DNA from: Dendrolimus kikuchii
Lineage: Eukaryota; Arthropoda; Insecta; Lepidoptera; Lasiocampidae
NCBI GenBank assembly: GCA_019925095.2
Contig: CM034389.1
Coordinates: forward strand, 13,399,435 to 13,463,434
Direction: 5' to 3'
DNA: 64,000 bases
Both the position numbers and the translations under genes were made by a program. This document shows, in pieces, positions 1 to 52,080 of this stretch. Position 1 is the stretch's first letter. Each line of letters begins with the position of its first letter. The notes under the pieces are model-generated. The model saw only the letters and a list, made by a program, of their open reading frames with translations, searched no databases and was not told the origin of the DNA.

Positions 1-294
1 TTTGGGTTATGGGTCTATTGTTTTTTGTCTAACAGAGGACACATTGACAGCTACGGTGTTCTTGGATTTTAATTAAAGTTTTTGTGGGTTTGAGTTTATG
101 CTGGATGCTTTAGATTCAGGAATGAACCCGGTAGATGACTCTGGAATCGCGTGGCTGGTTTTTGATGACACGTGCGTGTATTTTAGTGGGTCCTGGTATG
201 GTTTACATTCACCATTGGACTCGGTAGGTGGCGCTGTAATTGGGATCCAGATTTTTATTTTTCAGTACAGGACAACATCTGCCGGGCCCGCTAG
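1..294 (+). mobile_element. Helitron-like element, 3' part
   Basis: The stretch holds degenerate copies of the unit better preserved at 811-1164 (key words GGTAGGTGGCGCTG and GGTTTAGATT). It ends in a GC-rich GCCGGGCCCG followed by CTAG at 291-294, the kind of 3' end seen in lepidopteran Helitrons. The 5' end is outside the window. A 68-codon open frame over it has no protein likeness and is taken as chance. Confidence 0.55.
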
Positions 295-721
295 TGTATT
301 ATAAGAATCACATAAGACAATAAAAATTTGTGACCATACTTAACAAAATATTTTTAAAGTGTTATTCGCTGATTAATATTATCCAATAAGTACTTCTAGT
401 TTTAGTGGTAAATGGTAATACAGTTAATAACAATAAATAAACGTAATTTTATATTAAGTACGTACTTCATTACTAATTGGCAAAATAAACACAATTGGTG
501 ACTCCTTAGTAATAAGTTTAGATAGACCTTTATTGTATAGTAAAGTATTATAGAAACAGAAGTAGAAAAAGATAAACAAACAAAGCATATTCCCCTGTCA
601 AACGCATGTCACGTCATTTTTAGCTTTTTTGCGATTTGATTATCCATTTTTACTACTCCACTTTTGTGAAGTATACACTTGTAAAATTTTTGCCATATAT
701 TTAATAGTAAGTAGGTGCTAT
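295..721. other. AT-rich spacer, nothing recognised
   Basis: No gene, long repeat or RNA was recognised between the two Helitron-like copies. Confidence 0.5.
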
Positions 722-1227
722 CTATATATATTAAAATTAATGCCACTTTTCGTTGTAATTTTATAACTTGAGAACGACTTTACCGATTTTGATGAAATTT
801 TGTGTGTGTGTTTGAGTGGGTCCCGGGATGGTTTAGATCTACAAATGGAACCGGTAGGTGGCGCTGAGATCGGGTTCTACAATTCTCCTTATCACCTGGA
901 GCGATTTTGGTGATTTTGTTTTTGTGTGTTTGAGTGGGTTCCCGGATGGTTTAGATCCGCCAAAAGAACCGGTAAGTGGCGCTGAGATCGGGTTCTAGAA
1001 TCCTCCTAATCACAGGGAGCGATTTTGGTGGTTTTGTTTTTGTGTGTTTGAGTGGGTTCCCGGATGATTTAGATTCGCAATTAGAACCGGTAGGTGGCGC
1101 TGAGATCGGGTTCTAGAATCCTCCTAAACACCTGGACCGATTACGGTGATTTTATTTTTGTGTCATGAAACAAAGTCTTTTAGGAATTCAGAAAATATGG
1201 CGATACGAAGTTCGCCGGGTCAGCTAG
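722..1227 (+). mobile_element. Helitron-like non-autonomous element with internal minisatellite
   Basis: The left part has the common lepidopteran lead-in (TTGAGAACGACTTTACCGAT, then TTTTGATGAAATTT). A three-copy 118-bp tandem array follows, and the element ends in CGCCGGGTCAGCTAG at 1213-1227 with T next. No transposase is present. The left edge is approximate. The family call rests on end structure and on related copies at 1-294 and 58525-58645. Confidence 0.6.
811..1164 (+). repeat. 118-bp tandem repeat, three copies
   Basis: The word TTTGAGTGGG recurs at 811, 929 and 1047, an exact 118-bp period. Each unit also carries GGTAGGTGGCGCTGAGATCG (with small changes) and GGTTCTA. Copies differ by a few substitutions. 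Confidence 0.85.
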
Positions 1228-1386
1228 TCTGATATAAATACTGTGACTACAGAGTACTAGATGGACAGAAGGCGATTTTATAAGATGCCATTTTTGCCAA
1301 AATGACTGTAGAACCGTAAAGTTAGCTTTATAATTCATTTCGTCATATCATTTGCTATAAATCACTGCAAATGGATAGTTCACTTA

Positions 1387-1534
1387 TGGCCGGTTCCTAT
1401 AACATAATATTTATTCATTTACTTGTCTTACCATCGGTTGAATTTTGTCATTACTTGTATGGAGCTTATGTCAAAATTTAACCGATACCACAGATAAGGC
1501 CAATAAACGGTCGGTAAAATGTAGGAACGGGCCA
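1387..1534. mobile_element. Harbinger-like MITE
   Basis: A 148-bp element with inverted ends TGGCCGGTTCCTA and TGGCCCGTTCCTA (reverse complement of the right end), flanked on both sides by TTA (1384-1386 and 1535-1537). A 3-bp TWA duplication is the signature of PIF/Harbinger elements. An inner hairpin pairs ATCGGTTGAATTTTG with its near complement. A second complete copy is at 12359-12578. Confidence 0.65.
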
Positions 1535-2277
1535 TTAGAAAACTGAGTGTTTATGTTATTACTTTGTAAAAACTACGATCTTAATGATTTTTATGAGTTT
1601 TCCCAAAATATCCCGTCATATTTGCGGGATGCGGGAAACTATAGCTATATACATATCCTCACTGTTCTGTTCTGTTCTGAATGGCGTTTATGTGTAGTTT
1701 AATGTGGATTTGTTATTGTTCTCTTTAGCTATTTCAAATAATTCACAAAAATATTTTCTCATTGAAAAATGTGTGTTAGGTACTGAGCAGTGAATTTGGA
1801 TGATTCTCCTTTTGTATGTTTAATAATAACGGGAAAATATTAAACAGGTTAGTAAAGACCTGTTGTTCGATTTGCGTATTCTGATTTTAGCCTTGACAGT
1901 ACTATGACGTTAAAAAGGTGATGCGTCGTGCGACATTAGGGTTTACTACATAGAAACTCGTTAACTCGTTGTCCATTAAAATTAAATTAGTATGATATTG
2001 GGGTTAATAGCTTTTAAAAGTTGACTTACAGTGTTGCTATTATAGAAATGCGGTTATAAACTCATAAAATGATACGATATCACGGATTCATATTTTTCCT
2101 CAATTATACGTCGCGTCATACACACGATTGTTAATTGCATTTTAGTGTCGTTTTCTAAAATAGTAACTAGATTTTGTTAATGAATATAACAATATGCAGG
2201 TAAATGAATAGGCAGTGTCTTAGATTAATACTGTTATACACTGTGTGGATTGAATATGGATTGTGTTTTGGTTTTAG

Positions 2278-33657
<31,380 letters not shown>

Positions 33658-33779
33658 CAGAGAACTACAACGCACATAGCCGATAACTCCACTATTTAAA
33701 AGATCTCGCTGCCCCACTTAGAGTCCGATAATGGACCATTAACCTTAAATAACGGTAATTGACTTTCTCGTTACATGAC

Positions 33780-33910
33780 GGTTTTCTATGTATATCCACT
33801 CTATTAGTTTGCCTTATTACTGGTTAAAATTTGATTAACTCGATACAAGAATGTCAGTTTTCTACCAATGAAAAGGCAAATTATGGATAGTGAGATATAG
33901 AACTTCATTC
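33780..33910. repeat. Diverged MITE copy in CMIP 3' region
   Basis: CCTTATTACTGGTTAAAATT resembles 2573-2595 and the TTA-flanked MITE family. Edges uncertain; it probably lies within the CMIP 3' UTR. Confidence 0.35.
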
Positions 33911-34237
33911 AATATTAAAATTACTATTGTCAATTTTTCTATTGTAAGTGAAAATTGGTTAAGTTAGTCGTCCTATGTGATACTGAGTGCGGCAGTCAAT
34001 CACACGCGCTTTGCTAATCTTAAAACCTGTTTACACGATGCGATTCAGTGTTTGAATTATTACCGATTCCAATATGAAGGTCTCACATTGCGTTAAAAGC
34101 CACTTGAATAACATCGTCTAAACACCCAATCACGTTTCTTCGCAAGCCTTGTGTTTAGAAGGTGAGAGCTTTTCTATTCCAATTTATACTTATATTACCT
34201 TTAAAAGAAAAATTACAATAGTATCGTAAATGTCAAT

Positions 34238-34357
34238 AATAAACTATGTCTTGTTAGATTAGATTCTTTACATTAGTTGCTGTGAATGTCTAAAAGTGTA
34301 TTTTTGTCGAATGAAAATAGTTACGGATTTACTTTTCTGTTCAAGTTAATAAATAAA
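34238..34357 (+). terminator. Candidate polyadenylation signals for CMIP
   Basis: AATAAA occurs at 34238, 34348 and 34352, some 580-700 bp after the stop codon. They are plausible cleavage signals, but AATAAA is frequent in this AT-rich DNA. Confidence 0.3.
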
Positions 34358-37334
34358 AAATATTTTTCTGCCTCTTTATTCTGAATTGTTATTAATCATA
34401 AAAAATAAAGGCCAGTTACACGAGTGAAACTAACCAAGTTATCAGTGAGTTAACTCAAAGTATGTTCTTTTGAAGTATTTCTGACAAAAGGCATATAAAT
34501 CTGTTTTACTCAACGGAATAATCCGAATTTATCACATGTAGAAGAAATAAGTATTTACTCAAAATTAATGAGTATAATAACCACCGATTATTTTAAGCTG
34601 TACAACGTTTCAGACATTCACAGTGGCAATTTAGCATCAACAAGTATAAATATATGCATTTTTACACTAGTCCGAGTAATTCCTTAATTAATTCCAAATA
34701 TCATCAAACTCTTGAAATTAAATAATCATGCATTTTTTTTAAATATTTAATATAGTTAGAATTTATAAGTCATGGACTTTTCCACTAAGAATAACACCTA
34801 AAGCATTATTTACTATAAGTTCTGGCACGGTAACTTGCATACATTTAAAAGATTAGGATGACGTTGAAATTATGGTTGTCTTTTCATTTAATGTAGTAGA
34901 TTTGCTTAGTTTCAGGAAATATATTTTATTTAGACATTCTATATTTATTAAAATAATATTCATGCGTTCAATAATTCGAATTTATTTTATTTAGTGTAGA
35001 AGTAAAAACTGCGTCCACATTTTTGTACTACTTGATTTTATGTCGTCGTCAGTGATCGGGTAAATTAGCGATCACCAAAGTCATGCAGATGTGGAAGCAG
35101 CTTTATGTAAAATATATACAAAACAATCGTCTCTTTGCGTTAATAATAAAATTTTAAATTTCTAGATTCAAGAACATATTATTGAAACAATGTGGCGAAG
35201 TCATAAAAAATGTACACAAAAGTATCTTTGAAAAAAGCTTTACTTCTTTTTGAGTTACCAATATCATTGTAATTAAACCTGCCATGTAAACGCTTTGAAG
35301 GCTTGAGAAGCCCGTTATTGTATTAATTTATTTATTAATTTTTTTAAGTCTTAGGTAGTTAGAATAGTTGTACAAAATAAATATGTATCGTATCGTAGTC
35401 AAAGGAAACTACGCTAAACGATAATAATGAAGGACTTCCGGGCTGTGAGGAAAAGTACCGATTTTATGGACTCGTGTGTTCAAGATAAAGGGGAATCCAG
35501 CATGGATATAAGTTGCGCCACATTTTATGTCCGTTTTCATTTCGCTACTGATGGCTGTGCAATTACCGATATTATATAAACAACGGTCTATTATGCAGTC
35601 ATTTGTTGATAATTGAGAGGGGTCCATTTGGCGACCGTTATGGCCGATTTTATTTAGCTATAAATGGACGTGCTTATTTTTTCCTGCGTACAAAATTGCT
35701 GCGCGTCCTTCTGCAGCGAGATCGGCCGTAACCATAATTGTATTTGAATTTATTAGGTTAAAACAGCTGTAGCACAATAATTCCTGTTCATGATTAAACA
35801 CCGTATACTCCGCTTCAAACTATGGCCGTTCGTTAGCGACAGGTAGCTGAACACTAGAACCTCCTTTATACAAAGTCAAGTATTGTGCAACCTTCTGCAG
35901 CCAATCTAAAGAAACCATAGTTTGGTGTAGACTCTATTATTATGTTAGATTTTAAGGCAGGTATATTTGATTGTCAGAATGAAATGATGTTATTTATTTT
36001 GTCTTTAGACAAATATTTTTTTTTATAATTGGACCCTTGATAGAGTGCAGATTGATTTCTTTAATCTTTTCGGCCTATATTTTGTTTTAAACGATTTGGT
36101 AATTCAATGCTTATTATAACTAAATTGTTTAGGATGTTCGTTCACCAAGAATATTCGCGTGTAATCCAAGCACAGATATCAGAATTGTATCTATGATCGC
36201 GTCCGCGCTTTATGTGTAATGATACAATTTGTAATTTTGCATTACATTGCACGAAAAACCTTCTGGCAAATGGCTACCCTTCTTACCACGGAAACAATAC
36301 TAGGAATGAAATCGTCCAATAAGTAATGTAGGAAGGTGTAGTGTGTACTTAGAACGTAACTGATAATGTTCCTAACTACTATAGAGAATGCCAGAAGTGT
36401 CGTCGTCTCTTGCATTTCAATATAGAAAAACAAGGCTTGCTTTTCAGCCAATATTTTATTATTTAAAAAACATTTTTATACCACTTCATTCAAGAATTTA
36501 GTCTCAAGTTTCTTTTTGATTTATTTAAATTCGAGTTTTGACTAATTGGGCTTATTTAGAATGACAGATGAAATTCTATGAGTGTTTTGCCATATCAAAA
36601 TGCAAGATAAAAAATATCTACCGACTTCTAGAAACAGTGTTTTAAGACTTTTTCAGTTACTGGATAATTGTCATTCCTCATATCCTTTGTCCGTGGCTTT
36701 AGGCGGGTGATAGACATACGAGCAAGAATGTGTGCTTATGGCTCGACGATCTTCTTCGCTTTTGAAAATCCGCATACTTAAGAAGACAGAAGCGAAAATT
36801 TCACCCGCTATACAGGTGTTTATGACCAACTGTGTTTGTATGAAAATGAACGGTTGTGTTACGTTATACTATTTGGCGACTCACTCCAATATCCAAAGAT
36901 TATGCAAATCAATGTCGAATAAATAATAGTAATAATATGTATGGGCAATGGAATTTGTTACTGAAATTGTCATGAAGAGATATAAGACTTATCAATATGT
37001 GAAGTGTGCAAGTTTTATTAAAAATATTCAAATATCTTAGACTCTTTATTCGTAACCCATCCCCACAAAACATAATTATTTTTACAAATTGTGACTCTAA
37101 ATAAATTAAATTTTAATTATTCCATTTATATGGCGAATGACTATTTCTTTAACAGCGTAGTGGTATCATATTATGATTTTAAATTAACCGTCGCGTCAAT
37201 TAGAAATTATTTCTTGGTAGTGTCGGGAGTAATTAATTTTAAAATTAGTAAAATTATTGTACAGATTCGGGTGCCTCGCAATATGGACAAATATCTACTA
37301 GCTAAATACAAATCACCAAGCACAAAACAAACTT
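34358..37334. other. Intergenic, nothing recognised
   Basis: Space between the convergent CMIP and GOLPH3 genes. A slightly GC-richer patch at 35410-35740 and short open frames (up to 72 codons) have no likeness to known proteins. Confidence 0.5.
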
Positions 37335-37580
37335 TGAAAAGTTCCTAAATTCTTAACTAGATGGCGCCACTAGCTATTGTTATCTCATTTTCCGATGTTT
37401 TATTATTTGCAACATATTTTTAGGTTTTTATCTGACTTGTTAAAGAAACATTTTTAAAATAATAAAAAGTCTAAAAGCGAGAAAAAGTACGACTTGTGGC
37501 GCCATCTAGTCATAAAGTTAAGAGCTTTTCAGTTGTTTTATTATTGGAAGATTGTATTTAAAGTTTTAGTTCCTAATAGA
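37335..37580. repeat. Inverted-repeat element with GGCGCCA blocks
   Basis: CTAGATGGCGCCAC (37357-37370) and GTGGCGCCATCTAG (37496-37509) are exact complements. AGTTCCTAA occurs near both ends, as direct copies. Resembles 30330-30649. Non-coding. Confidence 0.5.
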
Positions 37581-38514
37581 CAAAAAATATTAGGTTTTTT
37601 TGGTATTGCAAAAAAGGTTTCCACGGAAAATGAGCGTTGTATTGGTTATAATTGCGGTACAATATAATAACCTGAGTGCAAACCTTGTTTGTCGAAACAG
37701 CGGCGTATACATTCTGAAAATATGTTTTTTTTATCATAATTATGTAAGCAATGTAATAAGCAGGTACATCGCTATTTCTTCAAATCTTCAATCAAAAACA
37801 TTTTTCTTCCTAACATAAGAGTACAGGGATAACTTCATTAGGATTTTGAATTGGTTATATATTTGTTGTATATAAGACAACAATCATATTTTTCACTTAT
37901 GTATTTATAATAATAAGTATACATGAACTGACGTCGATTTACAAACATAAGTCATACACAGAGACCGTAAAACGAATTCAATTAATAGCACTAACATTTA
38001 AACTATGTATATTATACTTTAAAATGAACTAAACATGTTTCTTAAAATTAAATCAGAATAGTAAAAGTTCATACAAAAAAAGATTATATATGGTCAAATG
38101 TTACCTTATCCCACAAAATAAATCTGTTTTGCCGTGTTATGAGTAAATATTTCGCATAGAATATTTATTATATGTTCATAAATGTAAAAGTGAATATATT
38201 TGTTCCCACAACACAGCTATGCATGTGGTAAATTTTTAAACATAGATAGACAGATAACAATACATTACTCACCATAATAAACAATTACAAAAAGAAATAC
38301 AAACATGTTTAATGTAATTTTCCCAAAGTCCTATACATATGTGAATACTATGCGTCTGTATCCCATAGATGTAAGCAGAGACGACGAATCTCCTATTATA
38401 ATCCTGACAAACACCTTTCGCTTCATTTACTTTAATAAATCTCTTCATACATGCACGTTTATTTGAGGTGCTTTTTATCTGAGCTTTCTTTAAAACATCT
38501 GCGATTTGATCATG

Positions 38515-38548
38515 GTATACTAGGACATAAGTTTATGTCCTAGTATAC
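38515..38548. repeat. 34-bp palindrome
   Basis: GTATACTAGGACATAA, then GT, then its exact complement TTATGTCCTAGTATAC. A perfect 16-bp inverted repeat with a 2-bp centre, in intergenic DNA. Confidence 0.8.
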
Positions 38549-39808
38549 TAGCATCGACTTTACAATTCACACTACTGTCACATATTTGTTTTGTGATTCT
38601 ACTTTCATCCATTTTCTCTATATAGTCAAACCGCTTTAACAATGTTTTTTTCAATTCTTGTCACTACTTCCTCTTTCAATCGCAATGTTAAATATTATTT
38701 TATAATTTCCTATTACAAAAAAAACCTAAAAATTCTCAAGCGAACATTTCATCTAGGAACTCTTCATTCCTTCAGTATAAAATTACTATGAAACTAAAAC
38801 ACCAATTCAAATGTTTGCAACTAGGGCCTATCGGAAGCATTTTCGATTCCCGAGGTTCTTGAAATATGGCTACGAGATGGAAACTGAGGTATTTATAGCT
38901 AAAATGTGAAAAATCAAAATATTACAAGAGGTTCGTCAGACATTTTACAGTAAAGCAAAACTTACTCACCAATGTCAGAACTTTAACGATAACATGTTCT
39001 GATAAACACAATACATTGGAAAATAGCTGTCAAAGCAATAAGAGCACACAAACACAGATTTAAAAAAATAACAAAAAACAAAACCGACTTCAAACTAAAA
39101 AGTAAAAAATAAATATTTTCTACATCTAAAGTCGGTGCAAAAATTACAATATTTTGCAAATTTGTAGTTATTATTTTAAGCTTGACTTGGCACAGACTTC
39201 AAGATTATGTAGAAAATATTTTTTTTACTTCTTTGTTACTTTGTTGAAAATGGTTGTTTTTTGTTAAAAATATTTTTATTTTCTACTTTTCAGATACGCA
39301 AATACTTGAATAGCATTAAAAAATATATATTAGACACGTAGATACGTGCCTAAAATATTCGAAGGTTGCTCTCGATTTCCTTAGAATTCACTCATCAGAT
39401 CCTCACATGACGACAACGGGACCACCTCTTTCGAATATATAAAAACTAATGAAGTGTCTTTAACACCTGGTTGGAACAAAATTTCGAAGAACATCGAAGA
39501 AATTGTATAGTAATAAGGGCAATTACAAAACCTTCTAATTACAAACACCGTATGAATATTATTTTATTTTAGATCCCATTTCATTGCATTAAAGCTCAAA
39601 TAGCATAATTAATATACGAAATATACAGCGGTCAGCATTTTAATTTCGGTTACACTTCTTTTGCTTAGCTCCTATCCGTCGAGTAACGTGCGATAAGGAA
39701 TTTCGTTCCACAAGTCTTGACAGGCTAACATACAGTTGAATTGATAACTTTCTCCATTTTAAGGTTGCTTAAAAAAATATCAGTTGCCAGGCTTCGAAAG
39801 GCCCTGCT

Positions 39809-40309
39809 TAGGGCTTGAAAACGTTATCAATTGCCCTTAAAAATATAGGTAATTACCGGTCTTTTCGAAAAAGATACTGCCATACCGGTATATTTTTTTA
39901 CCGTTACTTGTTAATTTTTATGATTTTAACGTTATACTATAACGTTAAAAAACGTATGTATAAAGTTATACGTATCGGTATTTTTTACGTTATTTCAAAC
40001 GACGTTGCCATTTTTAAGAATTGGCTTTATTACGACTGCATGTTACCGAAACAATCGACAAACAGAACTCTAAATATTTCCCGCGCTCTTAGCACTGCTG
40101 TTTGACAATATTTGCGAGTGAAAGAGATCGACGATGGTAACAAAACATAGTTATAACGGTAAAATTACCGATAAATATATACCATAATTTTTTTTACCTT
40201 TAAGATAGCTAGAAATAACTGTGAGTTTTATAACGATATTTATGTTTTAACGTTATTTGAAATTAGCATAAATAACGATACCACATTTTTACCGGTATTT
40301 CAGGCCCTG
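39809..40309. mobile_element. hAT-type MITE, 501 bp
   Basis: The ends are TAGGGCTTGAAA and CAGGGCCTGAAA (right reversed). Flanking 8-mers GCCCTGCT at 39801-39808 and 40310-40317 are identical. The interior has recurrent TACCGGTA and AACGTTA words (CATACCGGTATA, ATACTATAACGTTA). A 96-codon frame inside has no likeness. Confidence 0.85.
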
Positions 40310-40934
40310 GCCCTGCTGATCGGGAGTCCAACATCTTTGTGCTATGAGTGAGCGGTACGAATTTAACATCGAGGCATTAGCTCGGCTAGTCTCGAATGGT
40401 TGAACGAACATCGGGGTTGTATTAGTGCGCATATTGCAGTTAAGTCTCACTATTTGTCCCTGGACAGCGAGGCGTGCATAAACCATACCTACCCCGACAA
40501 TATAAAACGTATAAAAATGCGCAAACAATATTAAGATTTATCACAGACCATATACATATTATCACGGGACACAGAGCCGCCATATAATAGAATAATATTT
40601 TCTATGAAATGGGGAAGTTCAATTTGAGCTCTGCAGTGGGAAGTTTATGGGTCGCTGTTGTACATATGATATTATCATAGCTGGGCATTAACTCGTTAAT
40701 CCGTTAATTAACGAAGTTAACATTTCGAGTAACGGATTAACTTTTAAGTTAACTTAAAAATATGTTAATAGACTCGTTAAATTTCCCAAAGTCCGTTAAT
40801 CGTTAATCCAGCAACACATCTTTAAAGAGTAAAGCTCAAAGTCTCGTCAAAATGTGGCTAGACATAAAGTCCGAAAGACTCGTTAAATGATGCGACATTC
40901 CTCGGGGAACAGATATTCGCAAATCTGTTTATTA

Positions 40935-41089
40935 AACATAATACTGTTATACTCTCGAGAGCTGCAGTTGAATGTCTTTTCTCCACGGGCAAAGATATAC
41001 TACAGCCGAAACAAGCCTCGCTTTCAGACGAGAACTTCAACATATTAATGTTCATGAAGGGGAATATTCATATTATGTCAGAAGACTAA
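40935..41089 (+). pseudogene. hAT transposase C-terminal dimerisation region, remnant
   Basis: In frame on the + strand: LSRAAVECLFSTGKDILQPK then QASLSDENFNILMFMKGN and a TAA at 41087-41089. The pattern VExLFST...LxPxxxxLSxxNFxxLxFxKxN is the classic end of hAT transposases. The catalytic core and the zinc finger are absent, so it cannot act alone. The antisense 65-codon frame is a shadow. Confidence 0.75.
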
Positions 41090-41117
41090 ATTGACAAATA
41101 AATTGGACGGGTAAGTA

Positions 41118-41251
41118 TCGTTTCGTCTAAGATGTAAGTGGTCTATATAGCAATTCGTCTAAATAGCAATTGGTCATTATATTACTATCAAATCGTCTTA
41201 AAATTAGTTCGTCTAATTAGTGTTTTGTCAATAATGCAACTAGTCTATCTT
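41118..41251 (+). repeat. Degenerate GTCTA-based array
   Basis: About eight units of 14-20 bp: CGTCTAAGATG, GGTCTATATAGCAATT, CGTCTAAATAGCAATT, GGTCATTATA, CGTCTTAAAATTAG, CGTCTAATTAGTG, TGTCAATAATGCAA, AGTCTATCTT. It lies inside the hAT element. Confidence 0.6.
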
Positions 41252-42264
41252 AATAAAATAAATTCTACACCTTAATCCAAATGAATGAATAAACATTGTT
41301 TGTCAACATGCCTATATTAAACACTCTAATAATTATACCCGTCTTTTTTTTGTTTTTAACCTGTTAACTTCCAGAACGCACAGTTTTTATAAGAAGAATG
41401 CAATTTTTATCACGTGTTAACGGATTAACGATTAACGTTAACTTGCGTTAAATTTTCTGAAATGTAACGCTTAACTTTTAACGAAGTTAACTTTTTCAGT
41501 AACGGATTAGCGATTATCGAAGTTAACTATTTGATTAACGGTGCCCAGCTATGGATATTATGTATAAGATTATTAAGTTACCATAGAAGTAAGATAAATA
41601 TTCTAGATTGAAGAAACAAGTCAAAGCAATCAATATTACCTAACAATACATAGTGTAAATAATAAATTTAGTTAATTGAAAGTATCTTGCAAATGATGAA
41701 ATGACAATTATAATAGTAATATAATAAAACTGAAGTTTTAACGAAAATCAGCGCGACATCTATTATAAATTATATAGATATAAAATAATATATTTTATTT
41801 ACAAACTTGACGTGTGCTTTAGAGAAATTCGAATACGACAATAAATTTCAAGATATTTCATTTTTACCGCCCTTCCAATCTATATTTACACCTAAATAAC
41901 TTAATTTTCCGTTAAGTTTCATTTGTAATGCTTACATATAATGTTGCAATGTGTGGTGAACAATATTTATTATACATAAATATACTTATAGGTTGGCTGT
42001 ACGTACAGTCCCTGCAGGATAGTGAATGGGCCTCTTAAATGGAGTTCGCTATCGCTCGCGCAATTCCACGTTTTTCAAATTATAAATTAACAAAATTTAC
42101 TTACGGTATCTCGATAATAATTTTAAGAACGTTTCACAAAAAAAAAACTATCTCGATTCAGAAAAGTCTTCATACATAAAAAAATCACAAGAACTGATTC
42201 TAATATTATATGTATATAGAAACGTATATGAATTTAAAACCAAACTACTGCGAAACATCTATAC

Positions 42265-42475
42265 TATAAAATTCAAAAAATGCCGGGTCTATACATTGAA
42301 GTTATTAAAAACAAAACAACTGCAATACACTATATACAAGATAAAGAACACGAGATGCAATTTATTTTAGATTTCTTATCCGTTTGTTCGGAATTCACGT
42401 AAAAACTACTGGGCCGATTTCGATGCGGTTTTCGCTGATCAACAGCAAATTCTTGTTTGCAATATTATTGTTGAA
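42265..42475 (+). repeat. Helitron-like 5' fragment
   Basis: CTATAAAATTCAAAAAATGC, CAACTGCAATACACTATATA and CCGATTTCGATGCGGTTTTC with CGCTGATCAACAG match the start of 26740-27253. The 3' end is missing. Confidence 0.5.
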
Positions 42476-42479
42476 ATTG

Positions 42480-43770
42480 CATGAATGCAGAATTGTCGTA
42501 AGTAAATCCTTTTAATATATACCCTCCACAATGTGGTAATGCGAGTAACCCCTTAAGCGTCCTTGCCTTCTTTAAACATAGTATAACCTTACTAGTAGAA
42601 CTAGTAGCATAGGAGTAGTAGTAGTATAAACTATTAGGACCTTATTAGGAACTTCACGTACGAACTTTCGGACCTATAGTAGTATCAACAATGAGAAATA
42701 ATTACACATCTACATTACACAAAACAGCAAACGATGGCATTGCTAAAAAGGCGATGTTTCAGTGCTGATATCTGGGCATTGATTTTTTAAGTAATCTTAT
42801 CAGTTCATAAAAAATAGGGTGACTAACCATTTGTCATTATTAATATTATAATAATCCCTATTTACTGTTACGCTTCATTGAAATTCGATACACATAATAA
42901 ATATTACATAAGAAATAATAACAATATAACAAAGAAGTATTAAAAGGTTGACATTATCTTACAATTTCACATATTATTTTTAACAATTCAGGAAAAGGTG
43001 AAAAAGACAGCATAGATATACAGAAAAATGTATACTCACTTAAACTTTAAATTTAACATAGAATTATAAATATTACAATATTATAACATTAACATATTCA
43101 GTTGACTTATGGCCTTAGTTCTGTCATAACATTTCATGACAACACGTGATATAATATGTTAGTTTATTACAGTTTTGTCAAATTTAACTTGGTATTCAAA
43201 TAGCATTAAATTATGCTAAAATTCATTACACATCCCAAAATCTGAATTGTATTAGTAAATAACCTCCGAAGATTATAGAATCGTTATATACTATAACTTA
43301 AATGAAGAATTATCTGACACAAGGTTATTTTGTGTCATAAATGGAAATATACTCAAAATAAATCTAACCTCTAAATTAACTATTTTGCCTTAATTTTATC
43401 TAACATACTTCCGATTTATAATCCTGTTTCAGATATCACTAATGTAGTCTAAACCAACTTACAGATTTATTTAAAGTTCCTCATAAAATTTCATTTAGAA
43501 TGCTTTATACAAACTAAAGCTCAAATCAAATTTAATACTGGTAAAATAAACATATAACAGGGAATATATGTGTATATGTATATATTTTATTTCGCACTAG
43601 ATGATTTGAACTTACAATTCCGTGGAATATACAATTTATGGGCTAAAACGCCTCAGAAATTATAATTAATTTTTATACAATTTAAATTTACAAATTTCAT
43701 TAAAGGGTATCGCTAATAAAATGTTTAAAACTGAAACGAAATACAAAATGAATATAATAAATATCGTATT
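42480..43770. other. Intergenic, nothing recognised
   Basis: AT-rich DNA downstream of GOLPH3, no coding run. Its right part is likely GOLPH3 3' UTR. Confidence 0.5.
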
Positions 43771-43773
43771 GAA

Positions 43774-43779
43774 TTTATT
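43774..43779 (-). terminator. Candidate GOLPH3 polyadenylation signal
   Basis: TTTATT on the + strand, AATAAA on the gene strand, 48 bp after the stop codon. A further one lies at 43586-43591. Confidence 0.35.
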
Positions 43780-43826
43780 TTTAACATTTCCTATAATATC
43801 GCCGGCAACGACAGTACATGTTACCG

Positions 43827-51920
<8,094 letters not shown>

Positions 51921-52080
51921 TTTACCATTTATTGAAATTCAGATATAAAAACACAATGATTTTAACAACTGTGCTTATTTTAGGATATCGTAAACGATTC
52001 GTTGACGTTTAGTTTTGCGACATGATGTTGTTGTAGAAAGGAAACATGGCCGACGATAACGTTCCGTGACGTTCAGTGAC
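51921..52080 (-). promoter_or_regulatory. Likely GOLPH3 5' UTR and promoter region
   Basis: No TATA box. The gene strand has CGGCCATGTTTCC at about 52038-52050, fitting the YY1 pattern GCCATnTT, in a GC-richer patch (52010-52080) 90-150 bp before the start codon. The transcription start is not located. Confidence 0.3.

Larger units (their letters stand above)
40676..41553 (+). mobile_element. hAT element, internally deleted, 878 bp
   Basis: Perfect 12-bp inverted ends CATAGCTGGGCA and perfect 8-bp duplications GATATTAT (40668-40675 and 41554-41561). Subterminal DNA is full of GTTAATC / GTTAACTT words inverted between the two ends. It keeps a piece of transposase (40935-41089) and an array of GTCTA motifs (41118-41251). 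Confidence 0.9.

Noticed and set aside
52048..52070. ATGGCCGACGATAACG as a start codon on the + strand
   Set aside because: The frame meets TGA after a few codons; it lies in the GOLPH3 promoter region.
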